Shown piece by piece: positions 25,957-39,608 of a stretch of DNA of 64,000 nt. The notes under the pieces are model-generated. The model was given only the letters and a program-made list of their open reading frames with translations, did no database searches and had not been told where the DNA came from. The first letter of the stretch is position 1. Every line of letters begins with the position of its first letter. The position numbers were made by a program, and so were the translations under genes. This stretch comes from Rhizobium mongolense USDA 1844 (GTDB lineage: Bacteria > Pseudomonadota > Alphaproteobacteria > Rhizobiales > Rhizobiaceae), in contig NZ_ATTQ01000008.1 in assembly GCF_000419765.1 (NCBI RefSeq), forward strand, positions 124,001-188,000, in the 5' to 3' direction.

Positions 25957-26844
25957 TCAAAGGCCTTTCAGCAGTGCCTTGAAACCGTCTTCGACGGTCG
26001 GGCGGATATCCGCACGTTCGAGTGCGAAGGCAACATTGGCAAGGATGAAGCCATCCTTCGCGCCGCAGTCATAGGTCGTGCCGCGGAAATGGTAGCCGGC
26101 AAAATCCTGTTCCTTGAGCAGCTTCAGCATGCCGTCGGTCAGCTGGATTTCGTTGCCGGCGCCGCGCTCCTGCGTCTCGAGGATCTTGAATATCTCCGGC
26201 TGCAGGATGTAGCGGCCGTTGATGAAGAAGTTGGAAGGTGCCGTTCCCTTGGCCGGTTTCTCGACCATGCCGGTGATGCGGAAGCCCTCGCCGATCGGTT
26301 CGCCGGCTCCCACGATGCCGTATTTATGCGCTTGATCGGGAGCACATTCCTCGACGGCGATGATGTTGCCGCCGCTCTGGGCATAGAGATCGATCATGCC
26401 CTTCATGCAGCCCTTGCCTTCATTCTTCATGATCATGTCCGGCAGCAGCAGCGCGAAAGGTTCGTCGCCGACGATCTCACGGGCGCACCATACTGCGTGG
26501 CCGAGGCCGAGTGGCTCCTGTTGGCGGGTGAAGCTGACCGTGCCTGCCTTGGGAAGCTGATTGGCGAGCAGCGTCATTTCCGCCTGCTTGCTGCGTTCGC
26601 GCAGCGTCTGCTCGAGCTCGAAATGAATGTCGAAATAGTCTTCGATGATATGCTTGTTGCGCCCGGTCACGAAAACGAAGTGTTCAATGCCGGCTTCAAG
26701 AGCCTCGTCGATCACATACTGAATGATCGGTTTATCGACGACAGTCAGCATTTCCTTCGGAACGGCTTTGGTGGCCGGGAGGAAGCGTGTCCCCAAACCT
26801 GCAACCGGGAATACCGCTTTACGAACTTTCTTCTGCTGTCCCAC
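25957..26844 (-). CDS. galU: UTP-glucose-1-phosphate uridylyltransferase
   Basis: A 295-residue GalU producing UDP-glucose for exopolysaccharide, LPS and glucans. Motifs are [25 protein letters not shown] (nucleotide binding), [16 protein letters not shown] and [13 protein letters not shown]. Translation begins at a GTG (26844) preceded by a strong TAGGAGGT site six bases upstream. It converges with the outer-membrane gene only two bases away. Confidence 0.96.
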   Translation of the reverse strand: MGQQKKVRKAVFPVAGLGTRFLPATKAVPKEMLTVVDKPIIQYVIDEALEAGIEHFVFVTGRNKHIIEDYFDIHFELEQTLRERSKQAEMTLLANQLPKAGTVSFTRQQEPLGLGHAVWCAREIVGDEPFALLLPDMIMKNEGKGCMKGMIDLYAQSGGNIIAVEECAPDQAHKYGIVGAGEPIGEGFRITGMVEKPAKGTAPSNFFINGRYILQPEIFKILETQERGAGNEIQLTDGMLKLLKEQDFAGYHFRGTTYDCGAKDGFILANVAFALERADIRPTVEDGFKALLKGL

Positions 26845-27047
26845 TTAGACCTCCTAGGGGGGCTGGATCGCTTTTACACTCAAGCTATTTAGGGTGAACT
26901 AGATTAGAATCGCTACCGTTTTGCAAAGGATGACGGGAGAAGCCGGTCATGGTAAAGAATTTGTTGACTCCGTTCCGGTAGTGTCGGGTTTGGCCGGAAA
27001 CTGCAACTCCGCCGCACGTGCAACGAAGATGACGGATACGACTGCCG

Positions 27048-28271
27048 ATGACCCAGAACCGCAAATACTCCCTTCGTGGTCTTGCTCTCGCCCTCATGGT
27101 GACCGCTTCCGCAGGTCTGGCTCCCCATAGCGCGGCGGCCGACCAGCGGTTCCAGAAGTGGATCGCGGACTTTTATCAAACTGCCGCGCAAAATGGCATC
27201 AGCAAGGCAACCTATCGGAAAGCTTTCGCGGACGTGACAGAACCGGACCCGACAGTCCTTGAAAAGGCGACCTTTCAGCCGGAATTCACGACCAAGATTT
27301 GGGACTATGTGGACTCCCGCGTGAACCCCTACACAGCCGAGATCGGCCGCAAAATGGCCACAAAGCATGCGGCGACTCTGACGGCGATCGAACGGCATTT
27401 CGGCGTCGACAAGAACATCATCCTGGCGATCTGGTCGATGGAATCGAACTACGGCGCAGTCCTCACAAAGGACGACCGGCTGCACTATGTGCCACGCGCG
27501 CTTGCAACCCTTGCCTACGCGGACGACCGCCGAGCCAAATATGCCAAGAAGCAGCTCGTCGCTGCGCTGAAGATCCTGCAGAACGGTGATATCTCTGCCG
27601 ATGGCATGACGGGATCCTGGGCAGGCGCCATGGGCCATACGCAGTTCATCCCGACAAGCTATCTGCTCTATGCCGTCGATGCCGACCGCAATGGTCATCG
27701 CGACATCTGGAATTCCGTGCCGGATGCACTTGCGACCTCCGCCAACCTTCTTGCAAAGAACGGCTGGGACACCGGCAGGACCTGGGGCTACGAAGTCTCG
27801 GTTCCGGCGAGCCTCGCAAAGCAGGTAGGCAAGACACATACGATCGCGCAATGGGCAGCGATGGGCCTCACCCGCCCGAGCGGCAAGGGTTTTCGAGACG
27901 GCTCAACAAGGGCCGTGCTGAAGATGCCGGCTGGCGCCGGCGGTCCCGGCTTCCTGATGACCGCGAACTTTTTCACGATCAAGAAATACAACGCTTCCGA
28001 CAGCTATGCGCTCGCCGTTGGCCTGCTTGCCGATGAAATTGCCGGTTATGGTGGTATGAAACAGCGCTGGCCGCGCCCGGAGGGCACGCTCGACATGAAG
28101 GAAAAATTCGAGCTGCAAAATCGCTTGAAGACGCTCGGCTATTACAACGGCGAGGTCGACGGCAATTTCGGGTCAGGTTCGAAAGCCGCAATTTCGGCGG
28201 TTCAAGAACGTCTCGGCATGCAGGCCGATGGCAAACCCTCGCTCCCGCTCCTGAACGCGCTCCGGCGCTAG
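27048..28271 (+). CDS. lytic murein transglycosylase (MltB type) with peptidoglycan-binding domain
   Basis: A 407-residue secreted enzyme. A signal peptide (to ~residue 30, SAAADQ) precedes the SLT_2/MltB catalytic domain. The catalytic Glu is in AIWSMESNYGAVL, and SWAGAMGHTQFIPTSYL is a family hallmark. A C-terminal PG_binding_1 module (LQNRLKTLGYYNGEVDGNFGSGSKAAI) ends the protein. It cleaves glycan strands to 1,6-anhydromuropeptides. No lipobox is seen, so it is periplasmic rather than lipid-anchored. Followed within 100 bases by the DUF459 gene, possibly an operon. Confidence 0.94.
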   Translation: MTQNRKYSLRGLALALMVTASAGLAPHSAAADQRFQKWIADFYQTAAQNGISKATYRKAFADVTEPDPTVLEKATFQPEFTTKIWDYVDSRVNPYTAEIGRKMATKHAATLTAIERHFGVDKNIILAIWSMESNYGAVLTKDDRLHYVPRALATLAYADDRRAKYAKKQLVAALKILQNGDISADGMTGSWAGAMGHTQFIPTSYLLYAVDADRNGHRDIWNSVPDALATSANLLAKNGWDTGRTWGYEVSVPASLAKQVGKTHTIAQWAAMGLTRPSGKGFRDGSTRAVLKMPAGAGGPGFLMTANFFTIKKYNASDSYALAVGLLADEIAGYGGMKQRWPRPEGTLDMKEKFELQNRLKTLGYYNGEVDGNFGSGSKAAISAVQERLGMQADGKPSLPLLNALRR

Positions 28272-28353
28272 AAAGGAGAAATCCGCGACATAGCTTTCAT
28301 GGAGAGTGGACGTGTGTGTCCCCTCCATGCGAAAATGTCGCGAGATGCGGGGC

Positions 28354-29571
28354 ATGACGATGCGTAGATCGGTTGACAGGCTGAAACGGGGCTGGAGGAC
28401 GCTGCTTTCCGCCGCTCTTGTGCTTTCCTTCGGCATCACCGCGCCCGTTGATTTTGCCGACGCGCAGGAGCGCTATTACTACCGCCGCTCGATCTTCGAT
28501 TTCTTCACCGGCCGCCGCTACATCAACGAAGATTATGCGCCGCCGCCCGAGGTTCGACGCCCGCCGCAGCGTCAGCGCAAACGGGCGCCGCTCGCCCCCA
28601 AACCCCCAACCGTCGCCACTGCGCGGCCTGTAGCGCCCGTCATTCAGGAGCCGGTGGTCCAGAAACTCGAGAATGCCCAAAAGATCCTGATCGTCGGCGA
28701 TTTTCTCGCAAGCGGCCTGGGCGATGGCATGACGGAAGCATTCAAGACTTCGCCCGGCGTGATCGTAGAGGCCCGAGGCAACGTCTCTTCGGGCCTGGTG
28801 CGCGACGATTATTACGACTGGCCCGAACAGCTCCTGAAGATCATGGACGAACTGAAGCCGGCGATGGTCGTCGTCATGATCGGCGCCAACGACCGGCAGC
28901 AGATGGTAATCGGCGGCGCCAAGGAGAAGTTCCGCACCGACGCCTGGTATGGCGAATATCAGAAGCGTGTGCTGAACTTCGGCAAGGAAATAACGAACCG
29001 CAAGATCCCATTGCTTTGGGTCGGACTTCCTGCTTTCGAATCGCCCTCGATGACGGCCGACGCCGTCCAGATGAACCAGCTCTATCGCAAGCAGGTGGAA
29101 AGCATCGGCGGCGAATTCGTCGACATCTGGGATGGCTTCGTGGACGAGAACGGACAGTTCGTGGTGACGGGATCCGACATCAATGGTCAGCAGGTGCGCC
29201 TGCGCACTTCGGATGGCATCAATCTGACACAGGCCGGACGTCGCAAGGTCGCCTTCTATGTTGAAAAGCCGGCCCGCCGCCTTCTCGGCACGCAGGCAAG
29301 TCCCGACCTTGTGCGTCTCGACACCAGCAACCTGCCCCATCTCGGTCTGCCATCGGACCCGGTCGCGCATACGCAGCCAATCAGTCTTTCGGACCCCAAT
29401 CTCGATGGAGGAGCTGAGCTTCTCGGCGGCAGGCAGCCTTCGGCCGCTTTGGCGAACTCGCCAAGAGACATGCTCGTGCAGGAGGGCAAGATGGAGCCGG
29501 CCCCGGCAGGACGCGTGGACGACTACAGTCTTCCGGCCTCGAAAGAGCCGAAACGGGTCTCGGCTAAATAA
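28354..29571 (+). CDS. DUF459 SGNH/GDSL-hydrolase family protein
   Basis: A ~405-residue exported protein with a signal segment (WRTLLSAALVLSFGITAPVDFADA). A short Arg/Pro-rich linker precedes an SGNH domain. Block I is IVGDFLASGLGDGM, where the nucleophile position appears as D-F-L-A rather than GDS. Block III is MIGANDRQQM, and the terminal block is DGINLTQAGRRK, with Asp present and the His position unclear. Start candidates are ATGs at 28327, 28345, 28354 and 28360; none has a good ribosome site. DUF459 members sit beside cell-wall genes and may deacetylate or esterify envelope polysaccharide. The activity is uncertain. Confidence 0.85.
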   Translation: MTMRRSVDRLKRGWRTLLSAALVLSFGITAPVDFADAQERYYYRRSIFDFFTGRRYINEDYAPPPEVRRPPQRQRKRAPLAPKPPTVATARPVAPVIQEPVVQKLENAQKILIVGDFLASGLGDGMTEAFKTSPGVIVEARGNVSSGLVRDDYYDWPEQLLKIMDELKPAMVVVMIGANDRQQMVIGGAKEKFRTDAWYGEYQKRVLNFGKEITNRKIPLLWVGLPAFESPSMTADAVQMNQLYRKQVESIGGEFVDIWDGFVDENGQFVVTGSDINGQQVRLRTSDGINLTQAGRRKVAFYVEKPARRLLGTQASPDLVRLDTSNLPHLGLPSDPVAHTQPISLSDPNLDGGAELLGGRQPSAALANSPRDMLVQEGKMEPAPAGRVDDYSLPASKEPKRVSAK

Positions 29572-29765
29572 GCTTCAGTTCTTTGGCCGAGCGAGCGACA
29601 GTGCGCATGGCGACGAAATTTTCGTGACGCTCGCCTTCGGACTCGAAGTCGGTCGAGCCTCGCCTTTCGAAGCCCTTGAACGGATACCCGACAGGCTGCT
29701 CAATAGATCGGCCGCCCGCAACCTTTTGCGAGCAGCGCGTTCTGTTCGGCTTTAAGCGACCGCAA

Positions 29766-31220
29766 TCAGCGCGGCAGAACCGTCGAGCCCATCAGCGCTT
29801 CATCGATCGCACGCGCTGCCTGGCGGCCTTCGCGGATCGCCCAGACGACCAGCGATTGGCCGCGGCGAACGTCGCCTGCCGTCCATAGCTTGTCGACCGA
29901 AGTCTTGTAGTCGTGGTCGTTGGCAACGACATTGGTCGAGCCACGGCGGTCGGTGTTGAGCGTCAGTTCGCCGTCCAGTTCCTTGAGCACGCTGTCAGTG
30001 AACGGTCCGCGAAAACCGATGGCGATGAAGGCAAGATCCGCCTTGATGACGAATTCCGTACCGGGAACCGGCTTGCGGCGCTCGTCGACTTCGCAGCACG
30101 TGACACCTGTCAGCACGCCGTCTTCGCCGATGAACTCCAGCGTCGCCACCTGGAACTCGCGCACGGCGCCTTCCGCCTGCGACGAAGAGGTGCGCATCTT
30201 GGTTGCCCAGAACGGCCAAACGGCGAGTTTGTCTTCCTTCTCCGGCGGCTGCGGACGAATGTCGAGTTGCGTAACCTTCACAGCGCCCTGACGGAACGCC
30301 GTGCCGACGCAGTCCGAAGCAGTATCGCCGCCACCGACGACGACCACATGCTTGGCGCCCGCCAGGATCGGGTCCGACGCCCAGCCGACGCTGTCGATGT
30401 TTTCGCGGCCGACACGCTTGTTCTGCTGCACGAGATAGGGCATCGCGTCATGGACGCCGGCAAGTTCGATACCGGGAATGCCGGCTTCGCGCGGCGTTTC
30501 GGAGCCGCCGCAGTAAAGCACGGCATCGTAGTCGGACAGTAACTGCTCTACCTTCATGTCGACGCCGACATTGACGCCGCAATGGAAGGTAACGCCCTCG
30601 CCCTTCATCTGCTCGACGCGGCGATCGATGAAGTTCTTCTCCATCTTGAAGTCGGGAATGCCGTAGCGCAGCAGGCCGCCCGGGCGGCTTTCGCGTTCGT
30701 AGACATGGACCTCATGGCCGGCGCGGCCGAGCTGCTGGGCAGCCGCCATACCAGCGGGACCGGAGCCGATGACCGCGACCTTCTTGCCGGTATGGACCGT
30801 TGCCGGCTGCGGACGGATGAAGCCGAGCTCGTAAGCCTTATCGGCAATCGCCTGCTCGACCGTCTTGATCGCAACCGGCGCATCTTCGAGGTTCAGCGTG
30901 CAGGCTTCCTCGCAGGGCGCCGGGCAGACACGGCCGGTGAACTCCGGGAAGTTGTTGGTCGAATGCAAGTTCTGGATCGCCGCTTCCCAATTGTTGTTGT
31001 AGACGAGGTCGTTCCAGTCCGGAATTTGGTTATGGATCGGGCAGCCGGTCGGGCCATGGCAATAGGGGATGCCACAGTCCATGCAGCGCGCGGCCTGTTT
31101 CTGCACTTCCTGGTCCGACATCGGGATCGTGAATTCGCGGAAATGCCGGATACGATCCGACGCCGGCTGATACTTCGCTACCTGCCGGTCGATTTCCAGA
31201 AACCCTGTGACCTTACCCAT
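29766..31220 (-). CDS. gltD: glutamate synthase small subunit
   Basis: A 484-residue NADPH-dependent GOGAT beta subunit. N-terminal cysteines in CMDCGIPYCHGPTGCPIHNQIPDW and VCPAPCEEACTL bind the 4Fe-4S clusters. GSGPAGMAAAQQL is the FAD site and GGGDTASDC the NADPH site. It ends in the usual GDVRRGQSLVVWAIREGR. The start at 31220 follows GAGGGA at good spacing, and upstream in-frame ATGs are less likely. It lies downstream of gltB in the same direction with a small ORF between. Confidence 0.97.
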   Translation of the reverse strand: MGKVTGFLEIDRQVAKYQPASDRIRHFREFTIPMSDQEVQKQAARCMDCGIPYCHGPTGCPIHNQIPDWNDLVYNNNWEAAIQNLHSTNNFPEFTGRVCPAPCEEACTLNLEDAPVAIKTVEQAIADKAYELGFIRPQPATVHTGKKVAVIGSGPAGMAAAQQLGRAGHEVHVYERESRPGGLLRYGIPDFKMEKNFIDRRVEQMKGEGVTFHCGVNVGVDMKVEQLLSDYDAVLYCGGSETPREAGIPGIELAGVHDAMPYLVQQNKRVGRENIDSVGWASDPILAGAKHVVVVGGGDTASDCVGTAFRQGAVKVTQLDIRPQPPEKEDKLAVWPFWATKMRTSSSQAEGAVREFQVATLEFIGEDGVLTGVTCCEVDERRKPVPGTEFVIKADLAFIAIGFRGPFTDSVLKELDGELTLNTDRRGSTNVVANDHDYKTSVDKLWTAGDVRRGQSLVVWAIREGRQAARAIDEALMGSTVLPR

Positions 31221-31239
31221 ATTTTCGTCCCTCATCATC

Positions 31240-31413
31240 TTAAAGCCCAAGACCCAGGGGTCCCCAATACCAGTGGGCCAGTCCCATGACTGCGCCAAGG
31301 GCTACGAATTCCGTTTCAAGGCCGCCGCCGGCAAAAGAGGTTCCGGCGGAAACTGCGACGGCGAGGCACAGAGAGATGAAGGAATGAAGCAGAGAAAACC
31401 GATTTTTCATCAT
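31240..31413 (-). CDS. small membrane protein between gltB and gltD
   Basis: A 57-residue ORF starting at paired ATGs (31413/31410) or at 31428. A basic start is followed by a hydrophobic stretch (SFISLCLAVAVSAGTSFAGGG) and a second one (FVALGAVMGLAHWYWGPLGLG). This could be a secreted or two-helix membrane peptide. It lies in the gltB-gltD transcript. No homolog is recognised, and the ribosome site is unconvincing, so the coding status is uncertain. Confidence 0.45.
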   Translation of the reverse strand: MMKNRFSLLHSFISLCLAVAVSAGTSFAGGGLETEFVALGAVMGLAHWYWGPLGLGL

Positions 31414-31477
31414 CGTTCTTACCAGCATCCTCCATGCCGCTTGTCGAAGCAGTGGCAGATTTAGCGATTTAGAGCAC

Positions 31478-36199
<4,722 letters not shown>

Positions 36200-36242
36200 C
36201 TTTCCCTCCTGTCAAAACCCGCGAGCGGGCGTCTCTTTGTCG

Positions 36243-36273
36243 CGCGCCGTCCCTTGATACGGGGTTCGGCGCG
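36243..36273 (-). promoter_or_regulatory. leader hairpin upstream of gltB
   Basis: Arms CGCGCCG (36243-36249) and CGGCGCG (36267-36273), with inner CCC/GGG pairing around TTGATAC. It lies 44-74 bases before the gltB start, probably within the leader RNA. There is no T-run, so the action would be on stability or translation. The rest of the 36200-36723 gap is without genes; short minus-strand ORFs there have no ribosome site. Confidence 0.4.
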
Positions 36274-36449
36274 TGACAGCGCTGTTGCATTATCGAAGAT
36301 CCGGTCGCGTTGGCCCGCCAAAAGCGAGCCGCCGCGCTCCGCGCCTGCCAGTCGCCGCAGCGCTGCCAAGGCCGCGCTCGAGTGGACTATAGCGTGAAAC
36401 CCTGCAAAGGTCAGGGCTTTCGGCGCCTCTTCGGCCGCAAAGGCCAAAA

Positions 36450-36470
36450 TAGGACAGCAACACTGTCCTA
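36450..36470. promoter_or_regulatory. candidate operator between gltB and threonine aldolase
   Basis: A perfect inverted repeat TAGGACA (36450-36456) - 7 bases - TGTCCTA (36464-36470) lies in the divergent promoter region. It is 251 bases from the gltB start and 254 bases from the aldolase start. Its size fits a dimeric repressor or activator site. The regulator is unknown. Confidence 0.4.
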
Positions 36471-36723
36471 ATTCATCAGTTCTATGCCAGAAACCTATGC
36501 GCTCCGCAAGAGCGCGCGATTAAAAAATCGTCGATTTGCGACGGAAGATTGCCAATCTGACGAAAATGACGAAATTAAATTACACGGTGCCGTACTATTT
36601 TGTTTATTGATTGCGGAATTCAATTTTTGTGATGCATTGCGAGGCAGATGTTTGATCGCGTGAAGCTTTGGCGTAATGTCCCTGCCGAACTTGCCAACCC
36701 CACATTTTTCTAACGGTTCTTCC

Positions 36724-37776
36724 ATGTATTTTGCTTCCGACAACTGGGCTGGCGCCCATCAATCTATTGCCCAACGCCTGCTCGAGGCTTCCGCCGGTTT
36801 CGCGTCCGCATACGGCACCAGCGATCTCGATAAAAAAGTCGAGGCACGCTTTTGCGAAGTCTTCGAGCGTGAAGTCGCCGTCTTCTTTGTCGCCACCGGT
36901 ACGGCTGCGAATTCCCTTTCGCTCGCCAGCGTCCAGCGCCCCGGCGGCGTCACCTTCTGTCATTCGGAAGCCCATGTCATCGAGGACGAATGTGGCGCAC
37001 CGGAATTTTTCTCCGGCTCCGCTCGCCTTGTTGCCGTGCCCGGCGAGTCCGGCAAGATCGATCCGGCAAGGCTTTCGGCGAAGATTTCAAGCTTCCCTGA
37101 GGACGCCGTACATCACGGCCGCGCCAGCGCCATCACCATCACCCAGGCAACCGAAATCGGCACGGTCTACTCGTTGCCGGAAATCGGTGAGATTTCAGCC
37201 ATCGCAAAAAAGAGGAGCCTTGCCCTTCACATGGATGGAGCACGTTTTGCCAACGCGCTCGTCGCGCTCGGCGCAACGCCTGCCGAAATGACATGGAAAC
37301 GCGGGGTGGACATGCTTTCCTTCGGCGGCACCAAGAACGGTTGCTGGTGCGCGGAGGCGATCGTCTTCTTTAATCCGGATCGGGCCAAAGAAATGCCTTT
37401 TATCCGCAAGCGTGCGGCACAGCTCTTCTCCAAGTCGCGCTTCATCGCCGCCCAGTTCGACGCTTATTTCAAGAACGATCTCTGGCTCGATCTTGCCCGC
37501 CATGCGAACAGCATGGCCGATGGCCTGCGTGGCGGCATCGGCGCCAGCAATTGCGCCAGGCTCGCCTGGCCCACCGCCTCCAACGAAGTCTTCGCCGTCG
37601 TCACCAAGAGCGCGGCGAGAACTGCTGAAAACAGGGGGGCGACATTCTACGAGTGGCCGGTTCCGGCCGCAACGCCTGACCTCGTCGAAGGCAACGAGAC
37701 GCTGATCCGCCTCGTCACCAGCTTCGCCACGACAAAAGCCGATGTTGACGGCTTCCTGAAGTGTCTGGCGACTTAA
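36724..37776 (+). CDS. low-specificity L-threonine aldolase
   Basis: A 350-residue fold-type I PLP enzyme of the beta-eliminating lyase/threonine aldolase group, cleaving threonine to glycine and acetaldehyde. Motifs: FVATGTAANSLSL, HSEAHVIEDECGAPEFFSG, HMDGARFANALVALG and the PLP lysine in LSFGGTKNG. The start at 36724 is used because homologues begin MYFASDNWAGAH. The frame is open to 36676. It is divergent from gltB. Confidence 0.94.
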   Translation: MYFASDNWAGAHQSIAQRLLEASAGFASAYGTSDLDKKVEARFCEVFEREVAVFFVATGTAANSLSLASVQRPGGVTFCHSEAHVIEDECGAPEFFSGSARLVAVPGESGKIDPARLSAKISSFPEDAVHHGRASAITITQATEIGTVYSLPEIGEISAIAKKRSLALHMDGARFANALVALGATPAEMTWKRGVDMLSFGGTKNGCWCAEAIVFFNPDRAKEMPFIRKRAAQLFSKSRFIAAQFDAYFKNDLWLDLARHANSMADGLRGGIGASNCARLAWPTASNEVFAVVTKSAARTAENRGATFYEWPVPAATPDLVEGNETLIRLVTSFATTKADVDGFLKCLAT

Positions 37777-37789
37777 AGCCCGGCAGCAC

Positions 37790-37918
37790 CTAGTTCTGAT
37801 GGCCATAGACGGCGGATTGCGGGGCACCGTGATCCGCCTTTTCCGCTTCGTGCCCGATCACCAGGATCATCATTACACAGGCCACCAGCCCGGATACGAA
37901 TAGTGCGCCATACATCAT
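37790..37918 (-). CDS. small membrane protein, 42 residues
   Basis: An ORF of 42 residues on the minus strand (MMYGALFVSGLVACVMMILV then IGHEAEKADHGAPQS...). It has one N-terminal transmembrane helix and a short polar tail. AAAGGA lies 8-13 bases before the paired ATGs, which is good evidence for translation. It ends 13 bases beyond the convergent threonine aldolase gene. No known family is recognised. Likely a single-pass inner-membrane microprotein. Confidence 0.6.
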   Translation of the reverse strand: MMYGALFVSGLVACVMMILVIGHEAEKADHGAPQSAVYGHQN

Positions 37919-38127
37919 CGGTGCGTCCTTTCTTGCCCCGAACGACGACCATATTGGTTCCTACCGTAGGAGCCGGAATATCACCAAAAAGCTAAGCGAC
38001 AAGGTTGAGAGGGGCTTAAAATGGCAGGTAACCGGTTAACCGACTGACTGCGACCGCCGTTTAAAATTCGTCCGTCGCTGGAACTTTTCAGGAACAACTT
38101 CATTGATAGCTAGAAAGGTGAAAAGCC

Positions 38128-38613
38128 ATGAAAACGTTAGCTGTCGTGTTCATCTCAGCTGTGACTGCCTTGACCAGCGTACCGCCTGCCGAGGCATTTC
38201 CTGCGATCAATCTCGAAAAGCCGAAAGTCGTGTCGAACATAGAGCAGGTTCGGGATCGCGACTGGAGCGGATGGAGCAATTTTGCGAGGCGCCGCTATCT
38301 TAAGAGTGTGCGCAGCCATGGCGGCTCATACTATGGCGGTCATCGTGGTTATCGCTACAACAGATATTATGGCCGCCGGTACCGCGATTATGACAATGAC
38401 AACGACGCCGCCGCAATTATCGGCGGATTGGCGCTCGGCGCGATCGTCGGCGGTGCGTTGGCTCAGCCACGCTACTATGGCCCGTCCTCCTATGCTTATG
38501 GCGGTAACGGTCATACGAGCTGGTGCTACAGCCGATATCGCTCCTATAGGGCTTGGGATAATACGTTCCAGCCGTACTATGGCCCGCGCCGACAGTGCGT
38601 TTCGCCGTATTGA
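38128..38613 (+). CDS. BA14K-like secreted protein
   Basis: A 161-residue exported protein. The signal peptide (AVVFISAVTALTSVPPAEA) is followed by a Tyr/Arg/Gly-rich middle, a small hydrophobic Gly/Ala segment (AAAIIGGLALGAIVGGALA), and the C-terminal BA14K signature SWCYSRYRSYRAWDNTFQPYYGPRRQC. Related Brucella proteins are immunoreactive and lectin-like. Homologues in Rhizobiales often occur in multiple copies. Cell-envelope location inferred. Confidence 0.9.
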   Translation: MKTLAVVFISAVTALTSVPPAEAFPAINLEKPKVVSNIEQVRDRDWSGWSNFARRRYLKSVRSHGGSYYGGHRGYRYNRYYGRRYRDYDNDNDAAAIIGGLALGAIVGGALAQPRYYGPSSYAYGGNGHTSWCYSRYRSYRAWDNTFQPYYGPRRQCVSPY

Positions 38614-38626
38614 TCGGCCAGCAACC

Positions 38627-38657
38627 GAAACCCGCCGCCCGGCGGGTTTCTATTTTT
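38627..38657 (+). terminator. intrinsic terminator after BA14K gene
   Basis: Stem GAAACCCGCCG (38627-38637) / CGGCGGGTTTC (38640-38650), then TATTTTT. The 3' arm reaches the stop codon of the convergent LysR gene. Confidence 0.88.
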
Positions 38658-39513
38658 GTGCGCCCGATCGCAGACCCCGCACCTTCCCAAGAATGTCCTC
38701 CGAAAGCGCCGACACCAGCGCCTGATCGGCCCCTTTGCGCGGCACGAGTACGAATTCCACATCCTCCAGCAGCGGCAGCCTTGCCGTGCCGATCTCTTTC
38801 AATCCCGAGGGGGCCATGCTGCGCGGCTGCACCAGTACTCCCATTCCTGCCCGCGCCGCGGCCGTAAGCCCGCTCAGGCTGCCGCAGGTGCAGACGATCC
38901 GCCAAGGCACCTGCATTCGGCCGAGGGCCTCGAGCGCAATGCTGCGAGTGACACTTGGCGGCGGGAAGGCGATCAGCGGCAGCGGTCCTTGTGCAAGCAC
39001 ATGCTCCGGATCGCGCGCCAGCCAGACCAGCGGCTCGCGATAGACAAGCCGGCCGCGGGCATCACCGAGCCGGCGCTTGGCAAGCACCAGATCGATCTCG
39101 CCATTGTCCTGCATCTCGTAAAGCGCTCCGGAAAGCGCTACCGTCAATTCCAGATCGACCGATGGATGCGACCGCACGAAATCCTCCAGCACGGCCGGAA
39201 GCTGGCTGGTCACAAAGTCTTCCGACACGCCGAGGCGGAGGCGGCCGCGCAGACTGTTCTCCTTGAAAAGCGATTGAACCTGCCCTTCGATCGAAAGCAT
39301 CAGGCGCGCATGCGAAAGCAGCGCTTCGCCATCTCCGGTGAGCACGACCTTGTGAGTGTCGCGCGCCAGGAGCTTTCGCCGAAGTGATGTTTCCAGCCGC
39401 TGGATATGTTGGCTGACGGTCGATTGACCGAGGCCAAGCCGCTCAGCTGCGAGCGTGAAACTGCCCATTTGCTCGACGGCAACGAAGCTGCGCAATTGCG
39501 TGAGATCGAGCAT
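38650..39513 (-). CDS. LysR-family transcriptional regulator
   Basis: A 287-residue LysR regulator. The helix-turn-helix (residues ~4-62) includes LRSFVAVEQMGSFTLAAERLGLGQSTVSQHIQRLE, followed by the effector domain starting RLRLGVSEDF. The ATG at 39513 is supported by TCAGGA upstream and by the usual start MLDLTQLRSF. A longer frame from 39552 is unlikely. It is divergent from the SBF transporter, with 95 bases between starts, so it probably controls that gene. Confidence 0.94.
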   Translation of the reverse strand: MLDLTQLRSFVAVEQMGSFTLAAERLGLGQSTVSQHIQRLETSLRRKLLARDTHKVVLTGDGEALLSHARLMLSIEGQVQSLFKENSLRGRLRLGVSEDFVTSQLPAVLEDFVRSHPSVDLELTVALSGALYEMQDNGEIDLVLAKRRLGDARGRLVYREPLVWLARDPEHVLAQGPLPLIAFPPPSVTRSIALEALGRMQVPWRIVCTCGSLSGLTAAARAGMGVLVQPRSMAPSGLKEIGTARLPLLEDVEFVLVPRKGADQALVSALSEDILGKVRGLRSGAQK

Positions 39514-39532
39514 CGATATATCCTGATTTGCG

Positions 39533-39543
39533 ATAACTGTTAT
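39533..39543. promoter_or_regulatory. candidate LysR box
   Basis: The palindrome ATAAC-T-GTTAT sits in the short divergent region between the LysR gene and the transporter gene. Its location and symmetry suit a LysR recognition site, though the half-sites do not match a strict T-N11-A pattern. Confidence 0.4.
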
Positions 39544-39608
39544 TTCTTGCATCCTGATTCATAATGAGCGACAAAACAACGAAATTCTGAAAATGCCGAG
39601 AAAGCATC

